NCBI GenBank assembly: GCA_032717465.1 | Contig: CM064669.1 | Location: 47,410,343 to 47,474,342, forward strand | Direction of reading: 5' to 3' | DNA length: 64,000 bases | Source: Coenobita brevimanus | Lineage: Eukaryota > Arthropoda > Malacostraca > Decapoda > Coenobitidae | Part shown: positions 10,794-22,969 of the stretch, piece after piece | How positions within the stretch are numbered: position 1 is the stretch's first letter | Layout of the letters: every line of letters begins with the position of its first letter | Translations under genes and position numbers: made by a program | The notes under the pieces: model-generated | Databases searched by the model: none | What the model was told of the DNA's origin: nothing | Seen by the model: only the letters and a program-made list of their open reading frames with translations

Positions 10794-10865
10794 ATGATGA
10801 TGATGATGGTGATGGTCGTGATGATGATGGTGGTGGTGATGATGATGATGATGATGATGATGATA
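10794..10865. repeat. (GAT)n microsatellite
   Basis: GAT runs with GGT interruptions, lying directly upstream (minus strand) of the candidate exon. Confidence 0.92.
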
Positions 10866-11099
10866 ATGAATGGCCCACACACCCCTTCTTTCACCATCCA
10901 CCTTCCCTGATTCCTGGTTCAACTTGACAGGTAAACTTTTCAATTAGTTGCGTCATAATTACCCAAACAGACTCAAATAACCAATAAAAATGGGATGCCA
11001 AACTCTTATCATACACTTCTTACAAAATTCTTCCAGCCAGCTCGATCCCTGTCAGCACCCTAGCCTTGTCAGTCTCCATGGCTCGTATTCTCGTCAGTT
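10866..11099. other. No recognised feature
   Basis: Unique-looking sequence of mixed composition before a MITE. No ORF or motif is supported. Confidence 0.4.
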
Positions 11100-11283
11100 G
11101 TGGAAGCTCCCCAACACCCTTTCCTAAGCGATTTATTTTGCTTGTTACACCTTTCTGTCTACTTCTGTGTTATATAAATCTTTTCAATATCGCCATACTC
11201 CGCATAAATGACGTACAAAGGGATATTAACCAGTCCTATCCAAAAATAAATCGCTAAGTAAGAGGTGTCAGGGAGCTTCTTTA
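11100..11283 (+). mobile_element. Family A foldback MITE, complete copy
   Basis: The left end (ggaagctccccaacaccctt, then tcctaagcgatttattttg) and the right end (aaaaataaatcgctaagtaa, then gaggtgtcagggagcttctt) are imperfect inverted repeats of about 40 bp. The centre, with gccatactccgcataaatga and caaagggatattaaccag, is shared with copies at 15.1, 59.5 and 63.3 kb. No ORF is present, consistent with a non-autonomous element. No target duplication is defined with confidence. Confidence 0.75.
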
Positions 11284-11360
11284 CGAGACGGGTCCCTATC
11301 TCTCTTTCTCACACACTCATTTTTTAATATCTGTCAATCATACCTATCTACCTGGCCTAC

Positions 11361-11363
<3 letters not shown>

Positions 11364-11430
<67 letters not shown>
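11364..11430. repeat. (GT)n microsatellite
   Basis: An uninterrupted GT run of about 33 units, followed by about 100 bp of unique sequence. Confidence 0.95.
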
Positions 11431-11539
11431 GCGTGTGCGTGCTAGCCCCCCCAAAGGTCAGGGCCCCACACACTCTCCGCCAGGCTGTAATATCACTCAT
11501 AAAGCCTGCCTATGTCAACACGCCTCCGCCCCCAGCATA

Positions 11540-11955
11540 CACCATACATCACACCACACACTCATACACACACACCACACTCTCATACACACACACACCA
11601 CACTCACATACACACACACCACACACATACACACACACCACACTCTCATACACACACACCACACTCTCATACACCATACATCACACCACACACTCATACA
11701 CACACACCACACTCTCATACACACACACACACCACACTCACATACACACACACCACACTCTCATACACACACACCACACTCTCATACACTATACATCACA
11801 CCACACACTCATACACACACACCACACTCTCATACACACACACCACACTCACATACACACACACCACACTCTCATACACACACACCACACTCTCATACAC
11901 CATACATCACACCACAGACTCATACACACACACCACACTCTCATACATACATATT
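11540..11955 (+). repeat. CA-rich higher-order minisatellite
   Basis: Short units of the type cacaccacactctcataca are organised into larger blocks, each opening with atacatcacaccaca near 11543, 11687, 11791 and 11902. That gives block lengths of about 105-145 bp. All three frames stay open as His/Thr/Ser runs; none is a gene. Confidence 0.85.
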
Positions 11956-12044
11956 TTATACATTGACGGATTTCTCTGTTGTTCACTTATATACAACGAT
12001 GATTTAACTCTTTTGCTGCGATAAACTTACTTGGACTCTTATTT

Positions 12045-12049
<5 letters not shown>

Positions 12050-12107
<58 letters not shown>

Positions 12108-12143
12108 GACAGAGACAGAGAGAGACAGACAGACAGACAGAAA
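12050..12143. repeat. (GA)n with (GACA)n
   Basis: (GA)n at about 12051-12098 passes into GAGACA and GACA repeats. Immediately after it the strand composition flips to pyrimidine. Confidence 0.93.
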
Positions 12144-12149
12144 GACAAA

Positions 12150-13406
12150 GAATCATCACCTCTTATTTTCTTTCTATTCTTCTTCCTCTTCTTCCCTCCC
12201 TCTTCCCTCTGATTTCTTTTTCCTCCTCTTCCTTCCCTTTTCCTCACTTTCCTTCCCACGTCTTCCCCTCCCACAATTTCATCCTGTTCTTCATCCTTTC
12301 TTATTTTCCCTTCCATTATTCCTTTTTCCTTTTCTCTTTTTTTCCCCTTTCCCTCTACGTTCCTTCACTGCCTTCCTTTCTTCTCCCTGACCTTCTTTCC
12401 TCCCTTTCTCCCTCGCCTCTTCCTTTTCTGCCTTCCTCTCTCCCTCCCCTTCTTCCTTCCTTTTCTCCTTCACATTCTTCCTTTGCTTCTCTACCCTCCT
12501 TCTGTTACCTCCTTCCATCACTTTCCTTCTTCTCTCTTCTCTCCCTTCTCCCCTCGTCTCGTCTCCCCTCTCTTCTTTCCTCCCTCCGTTTTCATTCTCC
12601 ATTCTTTCCCCTCGTTTTCTCTCTTCCCCTCTTCCTCTTTTCTGTTCCGCCTCTTCTTTATCCCTTTTCCTTCTTCTCTCCTTCCTTCTCCTTCACTTCC
12701 TTCTCCTGTTCCTTTTCCTTGCTTTCTTACCTCTATTCATCTTCTCTTCCCTAACTTTTTTCCCTCTCATCTTCCCTCCTCTCTTCCTCCTCCTTCCCGT
12801 CCTTCCCTCTTCACTTCCTCTCCTTCCTTCCTTTTTCTCTTCTTCTCCATCCTGCCCTCTTCCTCCTCCTCCCTCCATTCCTTCCTCTCTTCCCCCACTT
12901 CCTTTCATTTCTCTTCTCCTCCCCTTCCCTCTTCATCCTCCTTCTCTTCCCTTCCCTCATCTCCTCTCCTCTTCCTTTATCTTCCCTTCTTTCCTCCTCC
13001 CTTTTCTTCCCTCACTCTCCTCATGCCCTTCCTTGTTCCTCATCTTCCCCGCCCTTCAGTCTTCTCTTCCTACCCTTCCTTCCATCTCCCTCTCTCCTTC
13101 ACCCATCCCCTCTTCCTCCTCCTCCCCTCCCTTCCCTCTTCTCTTCCTCCCATTCCGTCTTCCTCCTTCATCTTTCCCTTCCCTTCTTTCCTCCTCCCTT
13201 CCCTTCCCTCCTTCTCCCATTCCCTCCTCCTCCTCCTCCTCCCCTCCCTTCCCTCTCTACTCTTCCACCCCTCTCTTCCTTCCCTTCCCTCTTCCTCCTC
13301 CTTCCCTCCCTTCCTTTTTCCTCCTCCTCCCCTGCCTTCCTCTCTCCCTAACCCATTCACTTATGTCATACGCGCCAGAAACACTGTCAGTAACCTATTT
13401 TTTCTC

Positions 13407-13449
<43 letters not shown>

Positions 13450-13740
13450 TAGTCTCCCTTCTTCTCGTTGTCTCATATTTATTCTCTCTTCCTTCTCCTT
13501 TCTTTTTCTACCTTCCTCCCATTTTCTCTCTTCTTCCCTCCACCTTTTCTCTTTCTTCTCCATCTCCTCTTTTTCTTCTCTCACCTTTCTCCTTTCTTCT
13601 CCTCTCCTCTTTTTTCTCTTTAATTTCCTTCTACTCTTCTCCTCTTTGTTCCCTTTTTTTTTTGCCTTTTCTCCAGTTCCTCTTCATCACCTTTCCCCTC
13701 CTCTTATTTTCCTCTCTCTTTGTTTTTCGTTCCATCCGAC
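12150..13740. repeat. 1.6-kb pyrimidine strand
   Basis: The + strand is nearly all C+T, built of diverged cttcc, tccct and cctc words, with an uninterrupted (CT)n at about 13411-13446. A 420-residue frame (12483-13745) is a Ser/Pro/Phe/Leu-rich translation of the tract. It is homopurine-homopyrimidine DNA of the kind able to form triplex structures. The interruptions near 13362-13398 are the only mixed sequence. Confidence 0.92.
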
Positions 13741-13759
13741 AGTGACAACATTTTCATCC

Positions 13760-14775
13760 TCTTCCAACATCTATACATGTTTCCCCTACCAACACCTACA
13801 CGAAGATCCCTGCCAACACCTATATCTAATTCCTCTGCCAACAGCTGTGTCTAATTCCTTTGCCAACAGCTGTATCTAATTCCTCTGCCAACACCTATAG
13901 CTAATTCCTCTGCCAAACTTATACCTGTTTCTGCCAACACCTATAGCTAATTCCTCTGCCAACACCTATAGCTAATTCCTCTGCCAACACCTGTAGCTAA
14001 TTCCTCTGCCAACAGTAATACCTCATTCCCCTACCAAAAGCTTCAATAAATTCTTCTGCCAACACTTGTATTTAATTTCCATGCCAACACCTATTATTAA
14101 TTCAGATGCTGACACCCATTGTTTATTCTTCTGACAACACCTATATATTATTCCCCTGCCAACACCAGTATTAAATCCCATTGCATATGTTGGTATTCCT
14201 CTCCCCTGCCAACATCCATCTTTACCTCCCACGCCATCACCTAACAAGATTGGATTTCTCTGCCAACATCAAGAGCGTATCCCCTGCCAACACCAAGAGT
14301 ATAATTTAGTTCTCTGCTAAAGTTAATTCCTTTTTTTTCCGTTAGCAATTATATATATTTCCTTATCAAGACTTTTATTTAATTTTTAAGTCAAATCGAA
14401 ATATATATTTTTTCTGTCATCACTTTTCACTTATATCGCTTCCAACACTTAAACTTATTTCTTCTGCCAACACCTATTATTCATTCCCTTGCCAACACCT
14501 GTGACTCATTTCTTTGTCAACACCAATATTTCTTTCCTTTGCCAACAATATTTCTTTCCTCTACCAGCATAAACATTATAGTCCCCCTTGCCAACACCAC
14601 ACTTTAAATCCCCTGCCAACACTGACGTCAACATCCTCTGCCAACAACAAAATTGCCCTCCCCTGCTACTGCCAACATAAATATTTCAGTTTTATGCCAA
14701 CACATATTTTCTTCCCCTGTAAACACCTAAAATAAACTCCTCTACCAACATTTATTACATACGTCACTCCTCTGT
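13760..14775 (+). repeat. TGCCAACA minisatellite, about 25-bp units, first block
   Basis: The core ctgccaacacctatagctaa recurs every 24-28 bp. The best phase is at 13800-14030, where the unit is ctctgccaacacctatagct plus aattc. The units diverge toward 14770 but keep TGCCAACA. No coding potential is seen. The other block (15185-15475) continues after an interruption. Confidence 0.88.
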
Positions 14776-14777
14776 CA

Positions 14778-14778
14778 C

Positions 14779-14839
<61 letters not shown>

Positions 14840-14858
14840 ACAACAACAACAACAACAC

Positions 14859-14896
<38 letters not shown>

Positions 14897-14932
14897 GCTA
14901 CTACTACTACTATTATTATTATTATTATTATC
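14778..14932. repeat. Compound ATT / CAA / CTA / ATT microsatellite
   Basis: (ATT)n, (CAA)n, (CTA)n and (ATT)n follow in direct succession. They lie inside the TGCCAACA array. Confidence 0.95.
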
Positions 14933-15048
14933 TCGACCTCAGGAGTCTTTAATGAATATAATAATTTGGTGTTGCCTAGGATAAAGAAAAAAGTGCGTCC
15001 TCAGGCTGAAGGGGTTTATAGGGAGTTCTAAGGCCCCCGTATTCTCGT

Positions 15049-15175
15049 AGAGTAAGGAGGCTCCCTAACACTTCTTCCTTAGCGATTTATTTTTGGAAAT
15101 GGGTGGTTAATATCCTTTAGTACGTTATTTATGCAGAGTATGGCGATGTGTGAAGAATTTATAAAACACAGAATT
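15049..15175 (+). mobile_element. Family A MITE, truncated copy
   Basis: It carries the left end aggctccctaacacttcttc with cttagcgatttatttttgg, and the centre ggttaatatcctttagtacg with atgcagagtatggcgatg. The right inverted repeat is missing. TGCCAACA units lie on both sides, so this copy probably landed in the minisatellite. Confidence 0.65.
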
Positions 15176-15184
15176 GGACAACTG

Positions 15185-15475
15185 TGGGTAATTCATTCCT
15201 CTGCCAACATTTGACTTCCTGCCAACACCTACATCTTATTAATCCCTCTGCCAACATGTACAGCTAATCCATCCCTCTGCCAACATGTACAGCTAATTCT
15301 ATCTTCTGCCAACATCTACACCTTAGCCATTCCACTGCCAACACAAGAATTCGATTACTCTGCCAACATCATCATTTTTTTTCCTTTGCCAACACAAACA
15401 CTGCCGTCCCTTCTGCCAACATGGAGATCCCTTAGTGTTGGTAAAGTCCCCTGCCCCCCTTCCAACACAGGCCCC
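15185..15475 (+). repeat. TGCCAACA minisatellite, second block
   Basis: Units such as ctctgccaacatgtacagct repeat with TGCCAACA in almost every unit. The block decays near 15470 into ttccaacacaggccccaa. Confidence 0.85.
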
Positions 15476-15520
15476 AAAGTGAGTTATGCCTCTCCCCTCA
15501 GTGGCTGACATCTCTATGAC

Positions 15521-15772
<252 letters not shown>

Positions 15773-15775
<3 letters not shown>

Positions 15776-16409
15776 GTAAAACTATACCATATGTGTAATA
15801 ATTATGCCTTCACACAAACATCAAGACCTACTGCACATACTCCATTTCATTTCTCTGTCTTCTTTCTTCCAAACACACTTCTCTTTAGTGCCTTTTTCAT
15901 TTTGTTACCCGTTCAATTCAAACTTCGTACATCTCCAGCTTGGGAAAATATCGCCAGTCTTCATTTTTTGGTAATTTAAGGGAATTCATGGGGTTAAAGA
16001 TCAGACCATAGAGTTTTGAGGATAATTTTTTACCTGTTCATTAATCACCTTTTCAACTTACACAGAGGTACGTCAGTGCAATAGAGCAGTGTTGAGATTA
16101 TCCTGCCTCTTCGTGACATGTAGGCAGTCATTATTATACAGTGATTCTCTGTATATTTGTTCAGTGTAGTCCTTACTCTTATATACACAGGTCCATGTTA
16201 TCTCAGTCTAATAGGAGGCAAGAGGGTGATCATTGCTGCTCCTGAAGATTGCTGTCACGCTACCAATTCTCCCCTAAGGCAAAAGTGAGACGTAGGCACA
16301 AGGTGGTAGACTGCCTAATTTTTATCACGCCGAGCTTCAAATACGTAAGGGTAGGGTTAATTTTGACAGGGGAGAGCCCACCCTTCCTCCACCATACACA
16401 ACAGCAGTG

Positions 16410-16410
<1 letters not shown>
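15773..16410. other. No recognised feature
   Basis: Mixed-composition sequence of about 640 bp. Short frames only, without known motifs. It may hold unclassified repeat relics, but none is supported. Confidence 0.4.
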
Positions 16411-16790
<380 letters not shown>

Positions 16791-16799
16791 AACAATGAC

Positions 16800-17012
16800 T
16801 ATAGTTAATTCTTCTTAACTTGGCCCAAATTTTCGCCCTTTTGTAGCTTTATATCCCGTAACTCAGAGGCGAAAAAAATATATGATACAGCTCTATAATT
16901 TTTCCATAGCACTTCTTCGTGACTAGCATCATCTAGCGTTAACTTATTGGGTTCACGATGGAAATATGGCAAATTTAGGCCAGGTTAAGGCAAAAAGAGT
17001 ATAGCTTCTCAT
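16800..17012 (+). mobile_element. Family B element, copy 2
   Basis: The left end is taacttggcccaaattttcg and the right end is atttaggccaggttaaggca plus aaaagagtatag. The internal core is cacttcttcgtgactagcat. The ends are imperfect inverted repeats, and the orientation is the same as the 1.4 kb copy. Confidence 0.7.
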
Positions 17013-17081
17013 AATCATGTTCCCACCCACTCCACTCCACCCGGATACACACTATATGCACACCCTCACACATTCATACTT

Positions 17082-17128
17082 ATAAATCATCGTCATCATC
17101 ATCATTATCATCATCGTCATCATCATCG

Positions 17129-17165
<37 letters not shown>

Positions 17166-17182
17166 AATCATCACCATCATCA
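17082..17182. repeat. (CAT)n microsatellite
   Basis: CAT runs with ATT and CGT interruptions. On the minus strand they read as Met runs inside a 167-residue frame that is not a gene. Confidence 0.93.
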
Positions 17183-17439
17183 TCTCGCCTCCTTTGCTCT
17201 CCGACAGGTTGGGTGAGGAAATAAGAGCAAGGAAATAAAGAGAAAAATCATAGTGAGAAAAGAAATCAATAACGTTCCCAATGAAATGGGTCACATACTC
17301 ATTCACCAAACATTCAAGCCCCCGGAATCCTGACCCTACCCCACAGACACTGCATTCCAGGCAAATAAGTTTCATTGGCCGTCTCTGTATATGGCATTTT
17401 AGTCTGCTTCCTAAGTTTCTCTGAAAATGCCGTAGACGA

Positions 17440-17660
17440 AACTGTAACTCATTCACCTTAACTAGGCTGAGATGTTCGTCCTCGTGCGGTGTATATTGTG
17501 TTATTTTAATGGTAGTTAAAGACAGTACTGCGACTCTACATCCTTTCCGTGACACTTCTTCGTGACTGGCAGCGTGCTCTTAGTGTTTATGTACCGTTAC
17601 CAGTCAGCATTCAGGGTGGAGGGATGGCAGTTTTATGCCTGTTTAAAGTGAACAGACTAT
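17440..17660 (+). mobile_element. Family B element, diverged copy 3
   Basis: The left end caccttaactaggctgagat, the core gacacttcttcgtgactggc and the right words gatggcagttttatgcctg appear in family order. The 3' inverted repeat is eroded. Confidence 0.6.
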
Positions 17661-17814
17661 AGACGGGAATAATCACGCCCCTCTTTACCCCTGCCTTCCT
17701 CTAACCCTTCCCGCGTGTGTCTACTAAGCCTTCTTCAGGTAAACAAAACCGCCTTGAGGCAGCCTAAGTAAGAAAAAAAAAATCTGGTAGCATATCCTTT
17801 AATTTATTCTTGCG

Positions 17815-18049
17815 ATTTCCATGATGATTCTTCTGTTGTCAAAAAAAATCTCTTGCTCTAAAGGGATTAATGAAGGCCGTATGCAACCCCTTTACCTCTA
17901 AAAGCCTTCCCCACTCTGAGAAAAGTCGTCTGAAGGTAGCAAGATTATGGTAAGGTGGAGTAAAAAATGCTAGGTAGATTTTTGAAGTTAAATGAAATCG
18001 AGTGGTAGGGACGAGAGTGAGATGTAAACAGAATGCGGCATGGGATTTG

Positions 18050-18101
<52 letters not shown>

Positions 18102-18350
18102 TGCGTGGAGACAGCAAGAATAAAGTAGAAAATGCATCATCGGACTGAGGAGGTGAAATACCTGAAGAACTCGTAGTAAAGGGGTTAATTAAAGTTATAT
18201 CCAACCTCTCCAGTTCCCCCTCTCTCTCTCTCTCTCTCTCTCCTGTGCTGAATAAAATCGTCTAAAGGGTGAGAGAATGAAAGGGCAGAATTTCCTAAGT
18301 GTATTGAGAGGGTTGGATTATTGGAAGGGGTTTGGATATGAAGGGGTTAG
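17815..18350. mobile_element. Family C repeat, two diverged copies with microsatellites inside
   Basis: Copy one has gggattaatgaaggccgtat, gcaacccctttacctctaaa and gtcgtctgaaggtagcaaga. Copy two has agtaaaggggttaattaaag, ccaacctctccagttccccc and aataaaatcgtctaaagggt. (GA)n at 18053-18098 and (CT)n at about 18220-18241 lie within or between them. Related copies are at 26.6, 27.05, 28.7, 34.7, 38.6, 40.7, 43.4 and 44.3 kb. There is no ORF and the class is unknown. Confidence 0.55.
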
Positions 18351-18366
18351 TGTATCCTTAGCAGAC

Positions 18367-18373
18367 ATTATTA

Positions 18374-18425
<52 letters not shown>

Positions 18426-18520
18426 CAACTTCATCTTTATCATCATTACCATCAACTTCATCACCATCATCATCATTACCGCTTTATTATACCCACATTA
18501 TCATGATCATCATCATCAAC
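18367..18520. repeat. (ATT)n passing into CAT/ATC repeats
   Basis: An uninterrupted ATT run of about 60 bp is followed by imperfect catcat and atcatc words. Confidence 0.92.
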
Positions 18521-18682
18521 CAGAGGCGTTAAACTGGCTATGGACATGTAGCAGTGAAGGGGTTAAGGCAGAGCACCCCTGACTGCCCCTACCCCCCCCC
18601 AGTTCCCCCAGGTACATGTAAATCTGGGTTCGTGAATACGACCCACCCCTCTCTTCACACCAGCCCACTCAGACGTCTGCCG

Positions 18683-19252
<570 letters not shown>

Positions 19253-19439
19253 GAGATTGGTGTTTGTAAGGGGTTGGAATACGAGGATGGGGACAGGGCA
19301 GGTGTAGGGAAGAGTGGTGTTGGATTTGAAGGGGAATGGACAAGGGGAAGAGCGGTTGGGAGAGGAAAATCGCGGGTAGGGAGGAGAAGGGGAGAAGAAG
19401 CTAGTGGGGAAGGCAAGTGCGTGGGGAGTGGGAGGTGAA

Positions 19440-19745
19440 GGATTACACAGGATTACACAGGAAAGCAAACAGCAACAGACCTTATGGTCCTTTCGAGGCT
19501 GCTTGTTACGGAGAAAACTGTGACTACAAGATCTGACTCTACATGCTGAAGGATAAGGATAGTAAAGCAAGAAGGCTTCCCCCACCACCAAACCCTCTAG
19601 GAAAAAGTGAGAAAAACCACCATGCAGCATGGAAAAACTGACATGGAAATTTTATAGGAAACACTGGAAAGGAAAAGTCACATTCTATAATACTTTGTCT
19701 GTAAGCTACCCGACAGAGTAACCTGAAAGAGAAAGTAATCAAATA
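19440..19745 (+). mobile_element. Family G repeat, copy 3
   Basis: It opens with a short direct duplication (aggattacac twice). It then carries gcaaacagcaacagacctta, ggataaggatagtaaagcaa and aaggcttcccccaccaccaa, ending with acctgaaagagaaagtaatc. It aligns by eye with 2.75-3.06 kb over its whole length. Confidence 0.65.
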
Positions 19746-19832
19746 AAATAATAGTTACAGCATGACATTATAAATCGGTACATTGAGTTAATGGGATGTC
19801 TGTGGACATAACGTGGAAGCTACACACTGCAC

Positions 19833-20262
19833 AGTGTGGATGTTTAGGGGTGGTGCGGCAGCCTTGCCTGGCGCTTTTAAGGTAGGCAGCAGTCAATCAG
19901 GCCCTAGCTCCGTTCTCTCCACTGAGACAAGGAACTCTCCCATGTGGGACAAGTACACAAGTTTCATCCTGAAGCAGTGACTCCTGGTACATTAAAAAAA
20001 TCCCGATGGTGGTCACTTGACTAACAGGGACCCTCTGTGATCCACAGCCCATCACAGGTCGAAAGTAAGAGTAGTGACCGTTAACTCAGGGTTATCTCTG
20101 CAGATCCTAATCTGTGCTTATCTTGCTTTCTTTGCACTGGGGAGATTGAAAAATATATAAGACGGGTGTCTTAGATAAAAGGGGACTGCAAAGTGCACAG
20201 TGTGGATGTGCAATGCACAGAGTGGATGTTTAGGGGTGGTGCGGCAGCCTTGCCGGGAAAAT
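19833..20262 (+). repeat. Direct duplication ~375 bp apart
   Basis: The string agtgtggatgtttaggggtg followed by gtgcggcagccttgcc occurs near 19837-19872. It recurs near 20220-20255, with agtggatg in place of agtgtggatg. A partial third copy (cacagtgtggatgtgcaatg) lies immediately before the second. The interval between contains no recognised gene. Confidence 0.7.
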
Positions 20263-20349
20263 AGTTGGCGGAAGGAAGATGAGGGGAGGGGATGAGAAGG
20301 ATGAAGGGGTGAAATAAGTGAGGATTGGAGATGTCAGGTAAGGGTGGGT

Positions 20350-20610
20350 GTTGGCTGGGGACATGAGTGATGAATGTGAGGGGGGAAAAGAAGAGCTCGA
20401 AAGTGGAGACTGTGATGGATTGGTGGAGGAAGCCAGTGGATAGGGCTAGGTGGGGACCTGGGGAAGGAGTGTGAGGGAAAAAGGGTTTGAAAGTGGGGAT
20501 TGTGAAGAAGAAATGAGAGAAGCCAGGTATGGGCCTTACTATGGAGTGTGGGTAAAAAAGTTGTTCAGATGCTGGGAATTGTGCAACTTTGGTGGGGGAA
20601 GCCGTGGCAG
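20350..20610 (+). repeat. Degenerate 80-95-bp tandem repeat
   Basis: Three units share gtgaggg-aaaa, then a gaaagtgg-gattgtg word, then ggaagcc near 20430, 20520 and 20605. The similarity is weak, and a 187-residue minus-strand frame across it is not convincing as a gene. Confidence 0.45.
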
Positions 20611-21289
20611 TAAGAGTATGCCAAGGGGGATGAGGGATGTTTGTAAGGGATAGTAGGGAGCTTGAGTGAAGGACATAAAGGAGGATTGTTCCTGTTGTTG
20701 CATCCCCAGGCTCAATGATGTGGACCCAGTACACTGCGGAAACCTGGCCACTTCAACCGATCTCTCCCTTAGGTCTTTTGCTGAGGCAGTGTTGAAGGAC
20801 TGTTTGTGCTGTGATTGTGTAATGCTTGAGGTGGGTAAACGTTTTGTGGTGTGGGGCTGCATTGTAGTGTGGGCATAGTGGATTGTTTGTGAGTTGTATT
20901 TTGTGTTGGCAGTGTAACAGTGTGGTATCTGCATCATAATCTGGCTGGGTATACTTGTGTCTCTCTGGGTAGGGTAATTTCTGATGTATGTATGTTCAGT
21001 GGCAGTGAATGAAGGATATTGTTTGACTGAAGGTTTTGGATGGTTGTGGTGGCTATGTGTTTATGTGTGTGTTTGTGAAGTGCAGTGCTGGATGGAGGAG
21101 ACGAGATGTTGCCGGAATACACTGTGTAGTGTTGGATGGTTGTTCGATTTCTGTTTCTCTGTAGAGGAGGGTGATGAAGCATACTGTAAAGTCACAAGGG
21201 GAGAGAAGTATGAATGGGGATGAAATGAAAGGCTGGTGTGGGTCAAGTCGGGAACTGAAGCCTGAATTAGGAAAGGGGGAAAGTGAGAG
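20611..21289. other. No recognised gene; GT-rich
   Basis: About 680 bp rich in gtgtgg and gttgt words, possibly an eroded minisatellite. No domain was found in any frame. Confidence 0.35.
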
Positions 21290-21710
21290 ATGGAGCGGGT
21301 GAGGAATGTTGAGTGGCCAATGAGGGAACATGGAGGGAGGAATAGGTAAGGGATATCTAGTGAGGAATGAGAGAAGAAGGAGACTGGGGGCACCGAGTGA
21401 GGAATGAAGGGGGATGGGGGGAAGGAGAGGAACTGGGGCATTGACTGAGGATTAAGGGAGGAGAAGAGGAGGGACTGGAAGCACTGAGCGAGGAATGAGA
21501 GAGAAGGAGGGGGACTGGGGCATTGAGTGAGAAGTGAGGGGAAGAATGAGAGGGACCGGGGGTATTAAGTGAGGACTGAGGGAGGGGAAGGTGATGGACT
21601 GGGGGCACTGAGTAAGGAAAGAGGGGGAAGAAGGAGAGGGATTGGGGATATTGTGTGAGGAATGAGGGGGGTAAGGAGGGGGTATGAGACTGGGGGACTG
21701 TAAAAAGTTG
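21290..21710 (+). repeat. Degenerate G-rich minisatellite, about 45-60 bp
   Basis: Units contain gaggaatgag, then a G+A filler with aaggag, then gggactggggcattgagt, repeated about eight times. Unit length varies through the filler. Confidence 0.7.
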
Positions 21711-21729
21711 GTGGGGAGAAGTAGAAGTC

Positions 21730-21935
21730 GATTAGAGTATATTTACTGTAACTTGGCTGAGATTCTTGTCCATTTCTCACCTATTTCCCGTAATTCAGTG
21801 GCAGAAAAAGTCAGTACTTCGACTTTCCTCTCCATAGCACTTCTTCATGACTAGCAACATATTCTAATATTAATCTCTAGCAATAACTCAGTATTCAAGA
21901 AGTAAAGTGAAAAAAAAAATAGGTGGAAGGTAGAT
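21730..21935 (+). mobile_element. Family B element, copy 4, right end eroded
   Basis: It starts with tactgtaacttggctgagat. The core is gcacttcttcatgactagca and caatctctag-like words follow. The 3' inverted repeat is reduced to an A-rich stretch. Confidence 0.6.
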
Positions 21936-22201
21936 TAAGTGTGGAGTAGATATCAGTATGTGGGTGGTGGAGAGGGGTTGGGAGTAGATGTGAGAGGCAG
22001 GGAGTGGGGGAGTGGAAGTGGAGTTTTATGGATACACCACAAGGGAAAGCAATTTGAAGGGGCGTAAAACAGTGGAGTACTTTATATGGTTAGGTGTGGG
22101 GGTGAGGGAGGTGGGATGGGAGGGGTGGAAAGGCAGATAAAGACGTGGAATGCAGATATCGTGAGAAGCCGGCCCGAAGAATGGGTGAACCAGTGTGAGG
22201 A

Positions 22202-22203
<2 letters not shown>

Positions 22204-22273
<70 letters not shown>

Positions 22274-22374
22274 GGAATGTGCGACTGTGTGAAAGGAGGA
22301 CATCGTGAAGGGGTGGTGAAGGGAAGGGCTGGTTCGACACCCAACTGAAAAATGTGAGGATGTGGTGGGTGGAT

Positions 22375-22417
<43 letters not shown>

Positions 22418-22420
22418 AAG
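22204..22420. repeat. (GT)n and (GA)n with G run
   Basis: (GT)n runs at about 22204-22270. After about 110 bp, (GA)n at about 22380-22408 passes into a run of Gs. Confidence 0.93.
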
Positions 22421-22559
22421 GGGAGGTATAAGCTAGCAGAAGGAGACCGTAAAAGGTAGGTGGGGGGAGGGAGGGCAGCAGACAGAGTGGAAGGGTACGT
22501 AAAGTGAAAAATGGTGCGGATATTGATAGGCAAATGACGGAGGTAGGTTCGTAGTGGAT

Positions 22560-22965
22560 TTATGGGGGAAGGGGGTGGGGAAGAGAAGGGGTGGAAAAGG
22601 GCGTGGTTGGGTGGAGAGAGGGTGGGGAGGAAAGGGTTAACTGTGGGCAGAAAAGGGCAAAATATGGAAAAGGGGGAAAGAGTTGAGGGAAAAGGAGAAA
22701 GGGTGGGGAAGAAAAGGTTAGTGTGGGGAGAAAAGGCCAGAGTGGGGAGAAAGGTCTAATGGGTGGGAAGGAGAGGGTAAGGGATGGGGAGAGAAGGGGA
22801 GAGAGTGGTCAGAAAGGGTAAAGGGTGGGAGGAAAGGGTGAAAGGTGGACAAAAAAAGTAAAGAATGGACAGAAAAGGGTAATGGTGGTAAGAAAAGGGT
22901 AATGGTGGTAAGAAAAGGGTAATGGTGGTAAGAAAAGGGTAATGGTGGTAAGAAAAGGGTAGAGT
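22560..22965 (+). repeat. G-rich tandem repeat ending in five 20-bp units
   Basis: Diverged gggtggggagaaaagg-type words grade into a clean array at about 22870-22965 with unit agaaaagggtaatggtggta. Confidence 0.82.
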
Positions 22966-22969
22966 GAAT

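Noticed and set aside
12483..13745. 420-codon forward open frame
   Set aside because: It is the translation of a nearly pure C+T tract (Ser, Pro, Phe, Leu only). Pyrimidine strands cannot encode stops, so length is uninformative.
20171..20734. 187-codon minus-strand frame
   Set aside because: It covers a degenerate tandem repeat and a duplicated segment. Its Pro/Ser/His-rich content follows the G-rich repeat.
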